DNA of 64,000 nt from Bacteroidota bacterium (GCA_023437225.1 JAEZGS010000028.1:38883-102882), one strand, 5' to 3'. Counted from the first letter of the stretch, positions 34,192 through 43,594 are shown. Notes: a model not told the origin generated them from the letters alone. Numbers and translations: made by a program.

Positions 34192-35571
34192 ATGCCCATT
34201 CGCTTAAAGATCACCATGTTGTTTGCATTGCTGGTTTCGTTCATCCTGGGACTGGTATGTACGGGAATTTATTATTTCTCTCAACAGGCAAGACTTGACA
34301 GCATTCAACGGCGACTTACCAATCGGGCCATCACTACATCGCGATTGCTTTCTCAACCGGAATTATTCAATGAAGAGATGGTTAAGAGGATCGATTCACT
34401 GACCACCATTTCATTAAAGAATAAAGCTGTTCAGGCATACGATCGAAGCAACAGAAAGGTTTACAATTACGGTGATGCTGCGGAAGATTCATTGCCTGTA
34501 TCAGATGAAGTATTAAACAGTGCCCGGGCCAATAGAACGCATTATTTTTTGTCGGGCGAACGCGAAGCAGTAGCGTATTACAATGGAACAACAGGTTTGC
34601 TCGTAGTGTCTGCGGGTCATGATGTGGAAGGAAAAGAGAGCTTGCAAAATCTTAAAACGATACTTCTATTTTGTTTCCTTGGCGGCACGTTGATCGTGCT
34701 GGTCAGCGGATATATTTTTTCAACCAGGTTATTGCTGCCGGTTAAAAAGATAACATCGGATGTCGAAGAAATATCCACACAAAACCTGGCGCGAAGAATC
34801 GAAACTGGTCGCACGCGCGACGAATGGTTTAAACTTGCTGACACATTGAACCAGTTATTAAACCGGTTGCAGGAGGGCTTCGAATTACAAAGACGCTTTA
34901 TTTCGAATGCATCGCATGAATTGTCCACCCCACTTACATCCATATCCAGCCAGTTAGAAGTTGCGTTCCAGAGGGAGCGTGGTGCAGAAGAATATAAGGC
35001 TGTAATGCAATCGATTTATCATGATGTGCGGCACATGCACAAACTTACCAGGACCCTGCTTGAATTTGCCAAAGCATCAGGTAGTGCCGGTGGATTGGAG
35101 ATCAACCTGGTGCGGGTGGATGAGATCTTATTCCGGTTGCCGGATGAGATGACAAAGCTGAACCCACTTTATTCGGTATCGCTGCAATTTGGAAATCTTC
35201 CGGAAGACCAGGAAAGCCTGCTGGTATTTGGAAACGAGGAGCTGCTTATGACGGCAATCAGGAATATCGTTATAAATGCCTGCAAATACTCCGAAGGCCA
35301 CCAGGCGCATGTAAAAATGGATGTGCATGAAGAAAGCATACTGGTGGTGATCTCCGATAATGGCAAGGGAATTCCGGAGCCCGAATTAAAGACCATATTT
35401 CAACCCTTTTACCGGGTAGAAGAAAACCTGGCCGCAGAAGGGTTTGGGCTTGGGTTATCGCTTGCAGATCGCATCGTCAAACTGCATAAAGGCTCCATTC
35501 GTGTGGAGTCGCAGCTCAACGTGGGTACCGTGTTTACCATCGATCTTCCGATGGCCAGATCGCTGCTTTAA
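34192..35571 (+). CDS. Membrane sensor histidine kinase
   Basis: A 459-residue kinase: membrane helix (about 7-29), extracytoplasmic sensor region, second helix (about 155-178), HAMP linker (LLLPVKKITSDVEEIS), HisKA domain with phospho-accepting His242 in SNASHELSTPLTS, and HATPase domain with N box (NIVINACKYSE), G1 box (DNGKGIPEPE) and G2 box (GFGLGLSLADRIV). Partner of the preceding response regulator. The signal sensed is unknown. Confidence 0.93.
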   Translation: MPIRLKITMLFALLVSFILGLVCTGIYYFSQQARLDSIQRRLTNRAITTSRLLSQPELFNEEMVKRIDSLTTISLKNKAVQAYDRSNRKVYNYGDAAEDSLPVSDEVLNSARANRTHYFLSGEREAVAYYNGTTGLLVVSAGHDVEGKESLQNLKTILLFCFLGGTLIVLVSGYIFSTRLLLPVKKITSDVEEISTQNLARRIETGRTRDEWFKLADTLNQLLNRLQEGFELQRRFISNASHELSTPLTSISSQLEVAFQRERGAEEYKAVMQSIYHDVRHMHKLTRTLLEFAKASGSAGGLEINLVRVDEILFRLPDEMTKLNPLYSVSLQFGNLPEDQESLLVFGNEELLMTAIRNIVINACKYSEGHQAHVKMDVHEESILVVISDNGKGIPEPELKTIFQPFYRVEENLAAEGFGLGLSLADRIVKLHKGSIRVESQLNVGTVFTIDLPMARSLL

Positions 35572-35646
35572 GAGTTTCTAATGAGATTCTAACCTTCCAC
35601 TAACCGTGTCCTTACGACAAAGCTGCAAATTCGAGCACCTTTAATC

Positions 35647-36486
35647 ATGACGGATAATTCTATCAACAATATATTGGTCCCGCTGGACCTGAGCGAAAAT
35701 TCATTGTATGCATTGGAAGCTGCCGGTTTCCTTGCATCTAAGCTGGATGCCACAATTACGGTACTGAATGTCATAGAGCCTTCATTCTCGCGGAATGACG
35801 ACAACCGATTATTGTCCAATTCCGACCTTGTCAGCCTTGATGTACTTGCGGCACTGACAGGTTCTGTTTTACAAAACCGCGAACAAAAACCGGAATTCAT
35901 TCAGCGTGAAGGTTCGGTGGTGGAGCAGGTGATTAAGACCGCTGCGGAACTGGACTGTGACCTGATCGTCATGGGCAAGCATGGAGCATCAGGCTTTCGC
36001 GATCAATACATGGGAAGCAATGCTTATGGTGTAGTGAAATATGCTTCTTGCGCGGTATTGATCATACCTGCCAACAGTAACAAAGCCGGCTTCAGTAAAG
36101 CTTTGTTTCCTATCAGGGCAGTGAAAGGCGCACTTCGTTCTTATGAGACCGCCCGGCATTTTATTGCACCCAAAGGTATGCTGCAGGTGTTGGGATTGTC
36201 CTATCTGAAGATCAAGCGGGAAACCCGATTGCTTGACCAGGTCATTGACGACATTCGTGTTCAGTTGAACAATGATGGAATGGAAGTGGACTCATCCTGG
36301 GGACATGGAGTATCAGTCCCGCAGGATGTGTTACAATATGCGCAACTCAATGGTTCGCAGCTTATCGTGGTCAATTCATCGCTCGACGTTACGACGAAGC
36401 CGGATTATATCGGTCCGCATATTCAGCGAATTCTCCACCAGTCGTCAACCCCGGTCTTGCATCTGAAAAAGTATTCCCTATCGTAA
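35647..36486 (+). CDS. Universal stress protein with two Usp domains
   Basis: A 279-residue protein with two UspA domains. The first carries the ATP-binding pattern in VMGKHGASGFRDQYMGSNAYG near residue 100 and ends with a hydrophobic ASCAVLIIPA strand; the second (about 150-279) is more divergent and ends in SSTPVLHLKKY. Such tandem Usp proteins are typical of Bacteroidota. It starts 76 bases after the histidine kinase gene on the same strand and may be a member or target of that two-component system. The flavoprotein gene follows 35 bases later. Confidence 0.88.
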   Translation: MTDNSINNILVPLDLSENSLYALEAAGFLASKLDATITVLNVIEPSFSRNDDNRLLSNSDLVSLDVLAALTGSVLQNREQKPEFIQREGSVVEQVIKTAAELDCDLIVMGKHGASGFRDQYMGSNAYGVVKYASCAVLIIPANSNKAGFSKALFPIRAVKGALRSYETARHFIAPKGMLQVLGLSYLKIKRETRLLDQVIDDIRVQLNNDGMEVDSSWGHGVSVPQDVLQYAQLNGSQLIVVNSSLDVTTKPDYIGPHIQRILHQSSTPVLHLKKYSLS

Positions 36487-36521
36487 GTATTGGAGCTATG
36501 CGATAACTTAGGTAAAAACCT

Positions 36522-37970
36522 GTGACGCTAAATCAAGGAAAGATCCGCAAGGACTATGATGCTGTGGTTGTGGGCTCCGGTCCGAATGGGCTTGCGGCTG
36601 CGATCACCATGCAACAGCAGGGATTAAGCGTTTTATTAATTGAAGGGGCTTCGACAATCGGCGGTGGTATGCGATCGGGTGAACTTACATTGCCGGGTTT
36701 TATTCATGATCATTGCTCCGCTGTACATCCTCTCGCCATTGAATCAAAGTTCTTTCGTTCACTTCCGTTGCATGAGCATGGACTTCAGTTTATTCATCCG
36801 GCAATTCCTGTTGCACATCCGCTCGATAATGGAGATGCAGTTGCAATATATCAAACACTCGAAGAAACGATCGCGCAGTTTGATGAAGACGATAGCACAT
36901 ATCGCAAGTTCGTTGAACCGCTCATAAGAAATTGGGACAATAAACGCGATGCATTGCTGGCTCCATTTGAATTGAAGAATTTGTTCACGCTTGCGGGATT
37001 TGGAATAAAGGGGTTGCTTCCCGTTTATGTGATGATGAACAGGCTGCGCTCTGAACGCTCAAAAGCCCTGCTGGCAGGCATGGCAGCGCATTCGATGCTG
37101 ACGCAGGAGCATTTCTCTACATCGGCGATAACAATGGTATTGCTTGCCACGGCACACAGGCGCGGGTGGCCGATTGCTAAAGGAGGATCGATCTCTATTG
37201 CTAAAGCACTCGAAAGTCATTTTACATCGATCGGCGGAAAAATTCAAACAGGCACCTACATAAACTCCTTGCAAGAACTTCCCTCATCACATGTTGTAAT
37301 GTTCGACGTAACACCAAGACAATTATTGAGGATAGCGGGACATAAATTCTCTTCTTTTTACCGAAGACAATTGCAGGATTATTGCTATGGCATGGGCGTA
37401 TTCAAAATCGACTGGGCATTGAATGCACCTGCTCCGTGGGCTTCGGAAAAAGCGCGCAATGCCGGTACTGTTCATATTGGCGGTACTTATAAGGAAATTG
37501 CTTTTAGTGAAGTGCGCGCCTGGAACGACATTCATGCCGATCAGCCCTTTGTATTGTTTTCGCAACCCAGTGTATTTGATGCATCCCGGGCTCCATCGGG
37601 TAAGCATACGGCATGGGCCTATTGCCATGTACCCAATGGTTCTTCGCGCGATATGACAGATGTTATTGAATCGCAGGTGGAGAGATTTGCTCCGGGCTTC
37701 AGGGAGCGCATACTGGCAAGACATACCATGAATGCCGTCCAGATGGAAGAATATAATCCGAACTATGTGGGTGGAGACATCAACGGAGGCGTGATGGATT
37801 TGAATCAATTGTTTACCCGGCCGGCCTTACGATGGTCGCCTTACAGGACTTCGGCAAAAGGATTATACATTTGCTCTTCGTCGACACCGCCTGGTGGTGG
37901 AGTGCATGGGATGTGTGGTTATTATGCGGCACGGCGTGCATTGAAAGATATCTTTGGAAAGCAACCCTGA
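36522..37970 (+). CDS. Phytoene desaturase-like FAD-dependent oxidoreductase
   Basis: A 482-residue flavoprotein of the phytoene dehydrogenase / amine oxidase superfamily. The dinucleotide-binding motif is VVVGSGPNGLAAAITMQQQG near residue 14, followed by IEGASTIGGGMRSGEL, and the C-terminal FAD segment is CSSSTPPGGGVHGMCGYYAA. It resembles the wide class of uncharacterised 'NAD(P)/FAD-dependent oxidoreductase' proteins rather than true CrtI. No carotenoid genes accompany it. The start is GTG at 36522. Four bases separate its stop codon from the ATG of the transporter gene, so the two are probably co-expressed. Confidence 0.85.
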   Translation: MTLNQGKIRKDYDAVVVGSGPNGLAAAITMQQQGLSVLLIEGASTIGGGMRSGELTLPGFIHDHCSAVHPLAIESKFFRSLPLHEHGLQFIHPAIPVAHPLDNGDAVAIYQTLEETIAQFDEDDSTYRKFVEPLIRNWDNKRDALLAPFELKNLFTLAGFGIKGLLPVYVMMNRLRSERSKALLAGMAAHSMLTQEHFSTSAITMVLLATAHRRGWPIAKGGSISIAKALESHFTSIGGKIQTGTYINSLQELPSSHVVMFDVTPRQLLRIAGHKFSSFYRRQLQDYCYGMGVFKIDWALNAPAPWASEKARNAGTVHIGGTYKEIAFSEVRAWNDIHADQPFVLFSQPSVFDASRAPSGKHTAWAYCHVPNGSSRDMTDVIESQVERFAPGFRERILARHTMNAVQMEEYNPNYVGGDINGGVMDLNQLFTRPALRWSPYRTSAKGLYICSSSTPPGGGVHGMCGYYAARRALKDIFGKQP

Positions 37971-37974
37971 ACAT

Positions 37975-39225
37975 ATGAAAAGTTCCCTACGTATCCACGA
38001 AGACTGGATCGTTGTTATTCTTGGTTTTCTCATCATCGCATTGGCACTGTCCGGCCTCATTATTCCCGTTCCTTCATTTGGATGGAAGAACAGTGATGAT
38101 CTGTTCGATAAAGTACTTTCGGGATCTAATCTTGCAGCGATGCTGATGCAGTTTGCATTTGTGTTGATCATCGCAGCGATCGGCGCTTTTTTCACGGGAA
38201 AGAATACACGTAACGCGATACTAAGTTTTCCTATTGTTTATATACTTACGTTGATCGCACTTATCCTTGCAGGAAACAGTACCATTAAGGGTTTAAATCT
38301 TGAAGCGGTAATATTCAGCCTCGCAATCGGTTTGTTCGTTGGCAACGTATTCGATCTGCCCGATTGGTTTCGTTCTTCACTATCAACAGAATTGTTTGTA
38401 AAGATCGGTCTGGTTCTTCTTGGAACAGGAGTGATATTTTCTGATATTTTAAAAGCTGGTTCACTCGGATTGATCCAGGCATTGGTGGTAGTACTGACTG
38501 TCTGGTACTTCGCCTTCTGGGTATGTAAGCAATTGAAGGTAGATGAAGAAATGCGCATGATGATCTCAAGTGCCGTATCGATCTGTGGTGTATCAGCTGC
38601 CATCGCTACTTCCGGCGCCATCAAAGGCGACTCAAAAAAATTATCCTATGTTATATCCATGGTGTTGATCACTGCCATACCCATGATGATCGTTATGCCT
38701 TACCTCGCACAATGGATGGGATTAACCGAAGAAGTCACCGGTGCATGGCTTGGTGGAAGCATTGACACTACAGGAGCTGTTGTAGCTTCGGGTTCACTGG
38801 TGGGAGAGACTGCATTAAAGATCAGCACCATCGTAAAGTTTTCACAGAACGTATTGCTGGGCATTGCTGCATTTGCGATCTCTATTTACTGGGCATATTC
38901 AAAGAGCGCCACCGGCGATGTACAAAGAGAGCGACCCACATTGAAAGTCATCTGGGATCGCTTTCCGAAATTTGTGCTGGGCTTTATTGCAGCATCGCTG
39001 TTGTTTTCATTTGTATTATCGCCCGATGCTATCGCGCCCATGAAAGACAGCATAAAAAATTTGCAGGGTCTGTGGTTTGCACTTGCCTTTACCAGTATCG
39101 GTCTCGAAACGAATTTCAAAGACCTGTTTCAACACAGCAACCGCAAGCCTTTGTATGCATTTCTCATCGCGCAATTGTTCAACATTATTGTGACACTCAT
39201 CATCGCCTATTTTCTTTTCGGATAA
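37975..39225 (+). CDS. YeiH/UPF0324 family putative sulfate exporter
   Basis: A 416-residue membrane protein with about ten to eleven hydrophobic segments. The family marks are visible: LFVKIGLVLLGTGVIFSDI, SSAVSICGVSAAIATSGAIK, WLGGSIDTTGAVVASGSLVG and LAFTSIGLETNFKDL. The family is annotated as putative sulfate exporters, but direct evidence for the substrate is limited. The ATG at 37975 is chosen over an in-frame TTG at 37954, which would overlap the flavoprotein gene. Co-transcription with the upstream flavoprotein is likely. Confidence 0.88.
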   Translation: MKSSLRIHEDWIVVILGFLIIALALSGLIIPVPSFGWKNSDDLFDKVLSGSNLAAMLMQFAFVLIIAAIGAFFTGKNTRNAILSFPIVYILTLIALILAGNSTIKGLNLEAVIFSLAIGLFVGNVFDLPDWFRSSLSTELFVKIGLVLLGTGVIFSDILKAGSLGLIQALVVVLTVWYFAFWVCKQLKVDEEMRMMISSAVSICGVSAAIATSGAIKGDSKKLSYVISMVLITAIPMMIVMPYLAQWMGLTEEVTGAWLGGSIDTTGAVVASGSLVGETALKISTIVKFSQNVLLGIAAFAISIYWAYSKSATGDVQRERPTLKVIWDRFPKFVLGFIAASLLFSFVLSPDAIAPMKDSIKNLQGLWFALAFTSIGLETNFKDLFQHSNRKPLYAFLIAQLFNIIVTLIIAYFLFG

Positions 39226-39263
39226 AGATTAATTGTCTTAACTTATTGGGATAACGATTGCTT

Positions 39264-40427
39264 ATGAGTTATCCTGTTTCGCGCAAGGATTTTATCCTTC
39301 GTACTACGATGGCCAGCGCCGCTGCATTGCTTGCATCCCTTGAAAGTTTTGCTATAGGGACAGAAAAAAAGATCCGCGTTGGAGTGATTGGCTGCGGAAG
39401 TGTATCCACTCAATATCTTCCTCATCTAACTAAATCACAACATGCGGAGGTAGTAAGTCTTTGCGACATCATCGTTGATCGTGCCGTCACCCGTTCGAAG
39501 GAATATAACATAGCTAACTATTATCCGAATATAGATGCGATGTTGAAAGGTGTTCCCTTCGATCTGCTGGTGAACCTAACCGATATGCAGGAGCACGGCC
39601 GACTGAACAAACAGGCACTCGAGGCCGGAAAGAATGTTTGGAGTGAAAAGCCAATGGCAAACACTTATAATGAAGGAAAGTCATTGCTGGATCTTGCACA
39701 AAAGAAGAAGCTTCGTATCTGGGGTGCCCCTGCGGTTGTGAACAGTCCGCAATTTGAATTCATGTCGAAAGCCATACAGGAAGGTCGCCTGGGAAGAATT
39801 AGCGCTGCGCACGCCCATTATGGACATACAGGTCCGTTATGGTCAGCTTTCTTTTATGAAAAAGGCGGCGGCAGTCTCCCCGATCTTGGAGTGTACAACC
39901 TGGCAACGCTAACAGGCCTGCTTGGTCCTGCGAAAAATGTGATGGCTATGACAAGCATTGTCACGCCGGAACGGACTGTTGATAATAAAGGGAAGATCAG
40001 GGTGGAGGCCGAAGACAATGCAAGTGTATTGATGGATCACGGCAACGGGGTGATATCGCATGTTCAATGTGGATTCAATTATTTTGATCCATTTGGGCAT
40101 GAAGGTCACGGGCAGGAAAAGCCTACAATCAGTATTTGGGGGACGAAGGGAAATATGGGGCTGATAGGGTACGACTGGTCGCCATTCGGAGTTGATGTAT
40201 CGACGGAGGGCAATGAGAAAGTACAACGATTCGCTACGGATACAAAAGGCTATGTATGGCAGGAAGGAGCAACTGTGATCAGTGAATCGCTTTCAAAAAA
40301 TATAGAGCCGCGGATCGCGGCAGAGCATGCACTGCATGTACTCGAGATCATTGAAGCCGCCCGCGATTCCGGGCGTACAGGCCGTCGGATCGAAATGCGA
40401 TCGACATTCAAATGGCCAATGGTTTAG
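39264..40427 (+). CDS. Gfo/Idh/MocA family oxidoreductase with export signal
   Basis: A 387-residue protein. The N-terminus (YPVSRKDFILRTTMASAAALLASLESFA) looks like a Tat-type or 'Gfo/Idh' export signal. Next comes the NAD-binding Rossmann motif VGVIGCGSVSTQYLPHL and the typical EAGKNVWSEKPMANTYNEGK segment with the catalytic lysine of the EKP motif. The C-terminal alpha/beta domain follows. Substrate unknown; probably a sugar or sugar derivative. It is followed after 105 bases by a second, GH109-like member of the same fold, and then a sugar kinase, so a common glycan pathway is inferred. An in-frame TTG lies six bases upstream of the chosen ATG. Confidence 0.85.
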   Translation: MSYPVSRKDFILRTTMASAAALLASLESFAIGTEKKIRVGVIGCGSVSTQYLPHLTKSQHAEVVSLCDIIVDRAVTRSKEYNIANYYPNIDAMLKGVPFDLLVNLTDMQEHGRLNKQALEAGKNVWSEKPMANTYNEGKSLLDLAQKKKLRIWGAPAVVNSPQFEFMSKAIQEGRLGRISAAHAHYGHTGPLWSAFFYEKGGGSLPDLGVYNLATLTGLLGPAKNVMAMTSIVTPERTVDNKGKIRVEAEDNASVLMDHGNGVISHVQCGFNYFDPFGHEGHGQEKPTISIWGTKGNMGLIGYDWSPFGVDVSTEGNEKVQRFATDTKGYVWQEGATVISESLSKNIEPRIAAEHALHVLEIIEAARDSGRTGRRIEMRSTFKWPMV

Positions 40428-40532
40428 GTTGATGGCAGAATTGAGCAACCGTTTGCATAAGTGCAAAGCGGCAGTTTTATGTACATTCATTTCCTGATAC
40501 AAGGAAGCCATCTTTTAAAAAGCAACATTACA

Positions 40533-41885
40533 ATGAACAGGAAAGAATTTGTAAAAGCGACAGGCCTCGCTGCCGCGGCATTTATGATACCCGGCGCCGA
40601 ATTATTCGCATCACCAGGAGCTGAGAAGATCAGCGTGGCATTGATTGGTGTGGGACTTCGTGGCCAAAGTCATCTCGATCTTTTATTGAGAAGAAATGAC
40701 GTCGAGATCGTTGCGATATGCGATATCGACAACCGGATGCTCACGCGTTCCAAAGAGATGATCAGCAAGAGCGGTAAGAAGATGCCTGAGATATTCACGG
40801 GAGATCCATATGCATGGAAGAAGATGCTCGCGAAAAAAGGATTACAGACTGTTGTGATATCAACACCGTGGGAATGGCATAAAGAGATGATCATTGGCTC
40901 GCTGGAAGCGGGTTTGAAATATGTGGCAACTGAAGTGATGCTGGGTATCACCTTGCAGGACCATTGGGATGTGGTACAGGCTGCGGAGAAGCATAATGCA
41001 CATGTGATGATGCTGGAAAATGTATGCTATAGAAGGGATGTGATGGCGGTTTTGAATATGGTGCGACAAGGACTGTTTGGTGAGCTCATTCATTTGCAGG
41101 GTGGCTACCAGCACGATCTCCGCGAAGTAAAATTCAACGACGGTGTGCGTGCATATGGCGGTGGATGTGAATTTGATGAGAAAGGATGGAGTGAAGCCAA
41201 CTGGAGAACAAGACATTCGGTATATCGCAACGGCGACCTTTATCCAACGCATGGCATCGGACCTGTGGCACAGTGCATCAACATTAATCGCGGTAATCAA
41301 TTTATAAATCTTTGTTCGTTCTCGACAAAAGCAAGAGGATTGCATGAGCATGTTGTAAAAACATGTGGCAAGGATCATCCGAATGCAAAAGTGAATTTTA
41401 AATTAGGCGATGTCGTTACGACGAATATCAGTTGTGCCAACGGCGAAACAATATTACTACAACACGATACGAATCTTCCACGTCCTTACTCACTTGGCTT
41501 CAGGGTGCAGGGTACTGAAGGCATCTGGATGGATTTGAATGGAGGAATGTACATCGAAGGCAAATCAGCAAAAGGACATCAGTGGGATCCGCAAAAGGAA
41601 TGGCTTGATAAATACGATCATCCATTGTGGAAACGATGGAGTAGATCAACAGAAGGTGCCGGTCATGGTGGTATGGACTTCTTCGTGATCCATGCATTCA
41701 TTGAATCAGTAAAACGCCAGGTGCCGCCACCGATGGACGTTTACGATGCTGCTGCGTGGAGCGCCATCACTCCATTAAGTGAGCAGTCGATCGAAATGGG
41801 TAATGAAACTGTGAAGTTTCCCGATTTTACCGGTGGCAAATGGATGTATCGCAGGCCAGTGTTTGCTTTGAACGATGAATATTGA
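40533..41885 (+). CDS. GH109-like NAD-dependent glycosidase (alpha-N-acetylgalactosaminidase type)
   Basis: A 450-residue Gfo/Idh/MocA-fold protein with a signal-like N-terminus (MNRKEFVKATGLAAAAFMIP). After the Rossmann motif ALIGVGLRGQSHLDLL come blocks that I recall as typical of glycoside hydrolase family 109: MLENVCYRRDVMAVLNMV, QGLFGELIHLQGGYQHDLR, RNGDLYPTHGIGPVAQC and the following NINRGNQF. GH109 enzymes use a tightly bound NAD to cleave terminal alpha-GalNAc, as in blood-group A antigen. The kinase gene starts six bases after its stop codon. Assignment to the GH109 subfamily is by memory of motifs; other GH109-like activities on hexoses are possible. The upstream in-frame extension to 40461 is not supported. 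Confidence 0.78.
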   Translation: MNRKEFVKATGLAAAAFMIPGAELFASPGAEKISVALIGVGLRGQSHLDLLLRRNDVEIVAICDIDNRMLTRSKEMISKSGKKMPEIFTGDPYAWKKMLAKKGLQTVVISTPWEWHKEMIIGSLEAGLKYVATEVMLGITLQDHWDVVQAAEKHNAHVMMLENVCYRRDVMAVLNMVRQGLFGELIHLQGGYQHDLREVKFNDGVRAYGGGCEFDEKGWSEANWRTRHSVYRNGDLYPTHGIGPVAQCININRGNQFINLCSFSTKARGLHEHVVKTCGKDHPNAKVNFKLGDVVTTNISCANGETILLQHDTNLPRPYSLGFRVQGTEGIWMDLNGGMYIEGKSAKGHQWDPQKEWLDKYDHPLWKRWSRSTEGAGHGGMDFFVIHAFIESVKRQVPPPMDVYDAAAWSAITPLSEQSIEMGNETVKFPDFTGGKWMYRRPVFALNDEY

Positions 41886-41890
41886 TCGTA

Positions 41891-42952
41891 ATGAAAAGCG
41901 AAATGGAAATAGTAGCACCGATATTACGTCAGTATGCTGTTGATTTAGATAACGCGCAGGTCAGGAACTTTGGAAGTGGCCTCATCAACAGCACGTGGAA
42001 GCTGAGAGAGGGTGATAGAAAGTTCATACTTCAGAAAATAAACGAAAAGGTCTTTTCAAAACCCTGGCTGATCGAACGGAATGTGCAACTGATCGGAGAC
42101 TACCTCAAAGAACATTACCCCGACTATCTCTTTGTTTATCCGGTAAAAAGCCTGCGCAATGAGGAAATGGTATTTCACGAAGAGCTTGGATATTTTAGAA
42201 TGTTTCCTTTTGTTGAAGGATCATCGACGTTTGACGTAGTGGAAACTTCGGGTCAGGCATATGAGGCAGCGCGACAGTTTGGTCGGTTTACAAAGCTTTT
42301 GTCGGGCTTCGACGCATCGCAACTTAAATTGACGATACCAGGGTTTCATGATCTATCAGCTCGATATGATAGTTATCTCAATGCCCTCCACAACGGTGAT
42401 CACGACCGGATCAGGCAATCGCAGGATCTGATCGAAGCAATATCGGCTCATAAAAACATTGTGGACGATTTCGAAGCGATCAAGACCGACAGTGGATTTC
42501 GCATTCGTGTAATGCATCACGATACAAAGATCAGCAATGTATTGTTTGACGAAGAAGAACGAGGTCTGTGTGTGATCGATCTGGATACAGTTATGCCCGG
42601 GTATTTTATCAGCGATGTGGGCGATATGATGCGTACGTATTTGTCGCCCGTCAGCGAAGAAGAAACCGACCTGGAATGGATCGAAGTGCGCGATGATTTC
42701 TACATGGCGATACGGGCAGGTTACCTGGAGGAGATGCAGGACGAGTTGACACAGGCAGAGAAGGAACATTTCTCTTATGCAGGAAGGTTCATGATCTATA
42801 TGCAGGCACTAAGATTTCTGACCGATCATCTAATGAACGATGTGTATTACGGTGCGAAATATGAGGGGCACAATTACAATCGAGCTGCAAACCAGGTCAG
42901 GTTGTTGCAGTGCCTTGTAGCGAAGGAAAAGCAGTTAGTCAGGCTTGCATGA
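41891..42952 (+). CDS. NahK-like N-acetylhexosamine 1-kinase (APH fold)
   Basis: A 353-residue protein kinase-like (aminoglycoside phosphotransferase fold) enzyme. The catalytic loop is VMHHDTKISNVLFDE near residue 210 and the metal-binding loop is VIDLDTVMPGYFISDVGD, a combination I associate with N-acetylhexosamine 1-kinase (NahK) rather than with drug-modifying enzymes. The N-terminal lobe contains FGSGLINSTWKL and KFILQKINEKVF. It would convert GalNAc or GlcNAc to the 1-phosphate. It starts six bases after the GH109-like gene, which would release GalNAc, so the two form a plausible salvage pair. A TTG at 41882 overlapping the preceding stop codon is an alternative start. Confidence 0.8.
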   Translation: MKSEMEIVAPILRQYAVDLDNAQVRNFGSGLINSTWKLREGDRKFILQKINEKVFSKPWLIERNVQLIGDYLKEHYPDYLFVYPVKSLRNEEMVFHEELGYFRMFPFVEGSSTFDVVETSGQAYEAARQFGRFTKLLSGFDASQLKLTIPGFHDLSARYDSYLNALHNGDHDRIRQSQDLIEAISAHKNIVDDFEAIKTDSGFRIRVMHHDTKISNVLFDEEERGLCVIDLDTVMPGYFISDVGDMMRTYLSPVSEEETDLEWIEVRDDFYMAIRAGYLEEMQDELTQAEKEHFSYAGRFMIYMQALRFLTDHLMNDVYYGAKYEGHNYNRAANQVRLLQCLVAKEKQLVRLA

Positions 42953-42958
42953 ACATAA

Positions 42959-42982
42959 GGCTGTTTTGAATTACAAAAAGCC
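42959..42982 (+). promoter_or_regulatory. Imperfect palindrome upstream of the first TetR gene
   Basis: GGCTGTTTTG-aatta-CAAAAAGCC, an inverted repeat with one unpaired base, between the kinase stop codon and the TetR ATG at 42998. It is followed by GTTTCTTTG. It can be read as an operator for the regulator or as a weak terminator of the upstream operon. Confidence 0.45.
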
Positions 42983-42997
42983 GTTTCTTTGTTAACG

Positions 42998-43594
42998 ATG
43001 AGCCAGGATAAAAAAAGAGAAGCTATCATTGAGGCGGCTTTGAAACGATTTGCACATTTCGGAGTTGCCAAGACCACCATGAGCGAGATCGGTAACGACC
43101 TGGCGATCTCGAAGGCTTCGCTGTATTATTATTTTCCCGACAAGATCAATCTATATGCTGCCGTTATCAACCGCATCGCCGATGCCGGCGAAGATGAATA
43201 CAAACGGCGAAACGACGCATCCAAAGATCCACTCCACCGCATCCACGCATTTTTGGAGAACAGGACCGATTTCATCATCAAGTACTACAATATCATTGAG
43301 TTTCTGAAAACCCGGACCTCTGTCCCCGATGAGCTTAAGCCTGTTTTTACCCAGATCAAGGAAAGGGAACGCAAGAAGATCGACGAGATCTTTAATGATG
43401 GAAAAGAAGCCGGATTTCTCGAGATCGATAATGTAAAGCGAATGGCAGAACTGCTGTACGACAGCCTGGATGGGCTGCGGCAGGTTGAGTTAGGCAAGAA
43501 CGGAACCATCTTCCCCGAAAAAAAACAATTCCAGTCGGTCCTCCGCCGTGAAAAAGAGCTGGCAGCAATCTTTTTAAGAGGCTTAACAAAATAA
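42998..43594 (+). CDS. TetR family transcriptional regulator 1
   Basis: A 198-residue regulator. The N-terminal helix-turn-helix domain is clear (AIIEAALKRFAHFGVAKTTM, then ISKASLYYYFPDKINLY). The C-terminal ligand domain is variable and unclassified. It is a paralog of the next gene: both share RFxHFGVxKTTMxEI and the YYFPxK segment. It precedes an RND efflux operon and probably helps to control it. The ATG at 42998 is preferred over a TTG nine bases upstream. Confidence 0.9.
   Translation: MSQDKKREAIIEAALKRFAHFGVAKTTMSEIGNDLAISKASLYYYFPDKINLYAAVINRIADAGEDEYKRRNDASKDPLHRIHAFLENRTDFIIKYYNIIEFLKTRTSVPDELKPVFTQIKERERKKIDEIFNDGKEAGFLEIDNVKRMAELLYDSLDGLRQVELGKNGTIFPEKKQFQSVLRREKELAAIFLRGLTK

Noticed and set aside
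36522..37970. Carotenoid biosynthesis gene crtI
   Set aside because: The flavoprotein belongs to the broad phytoene-dehydrogenase-like group, but no other carotenoid gene is near and the usual CrtI context is absent.
41891..42952. Aminoglycoside resistance phosphotransferase
   Set aside because: The fold is shared, but the NVLFD / VIDLDTVMPG combination and the glycosidase neighbour fit a NahK-type sugar kinase better.
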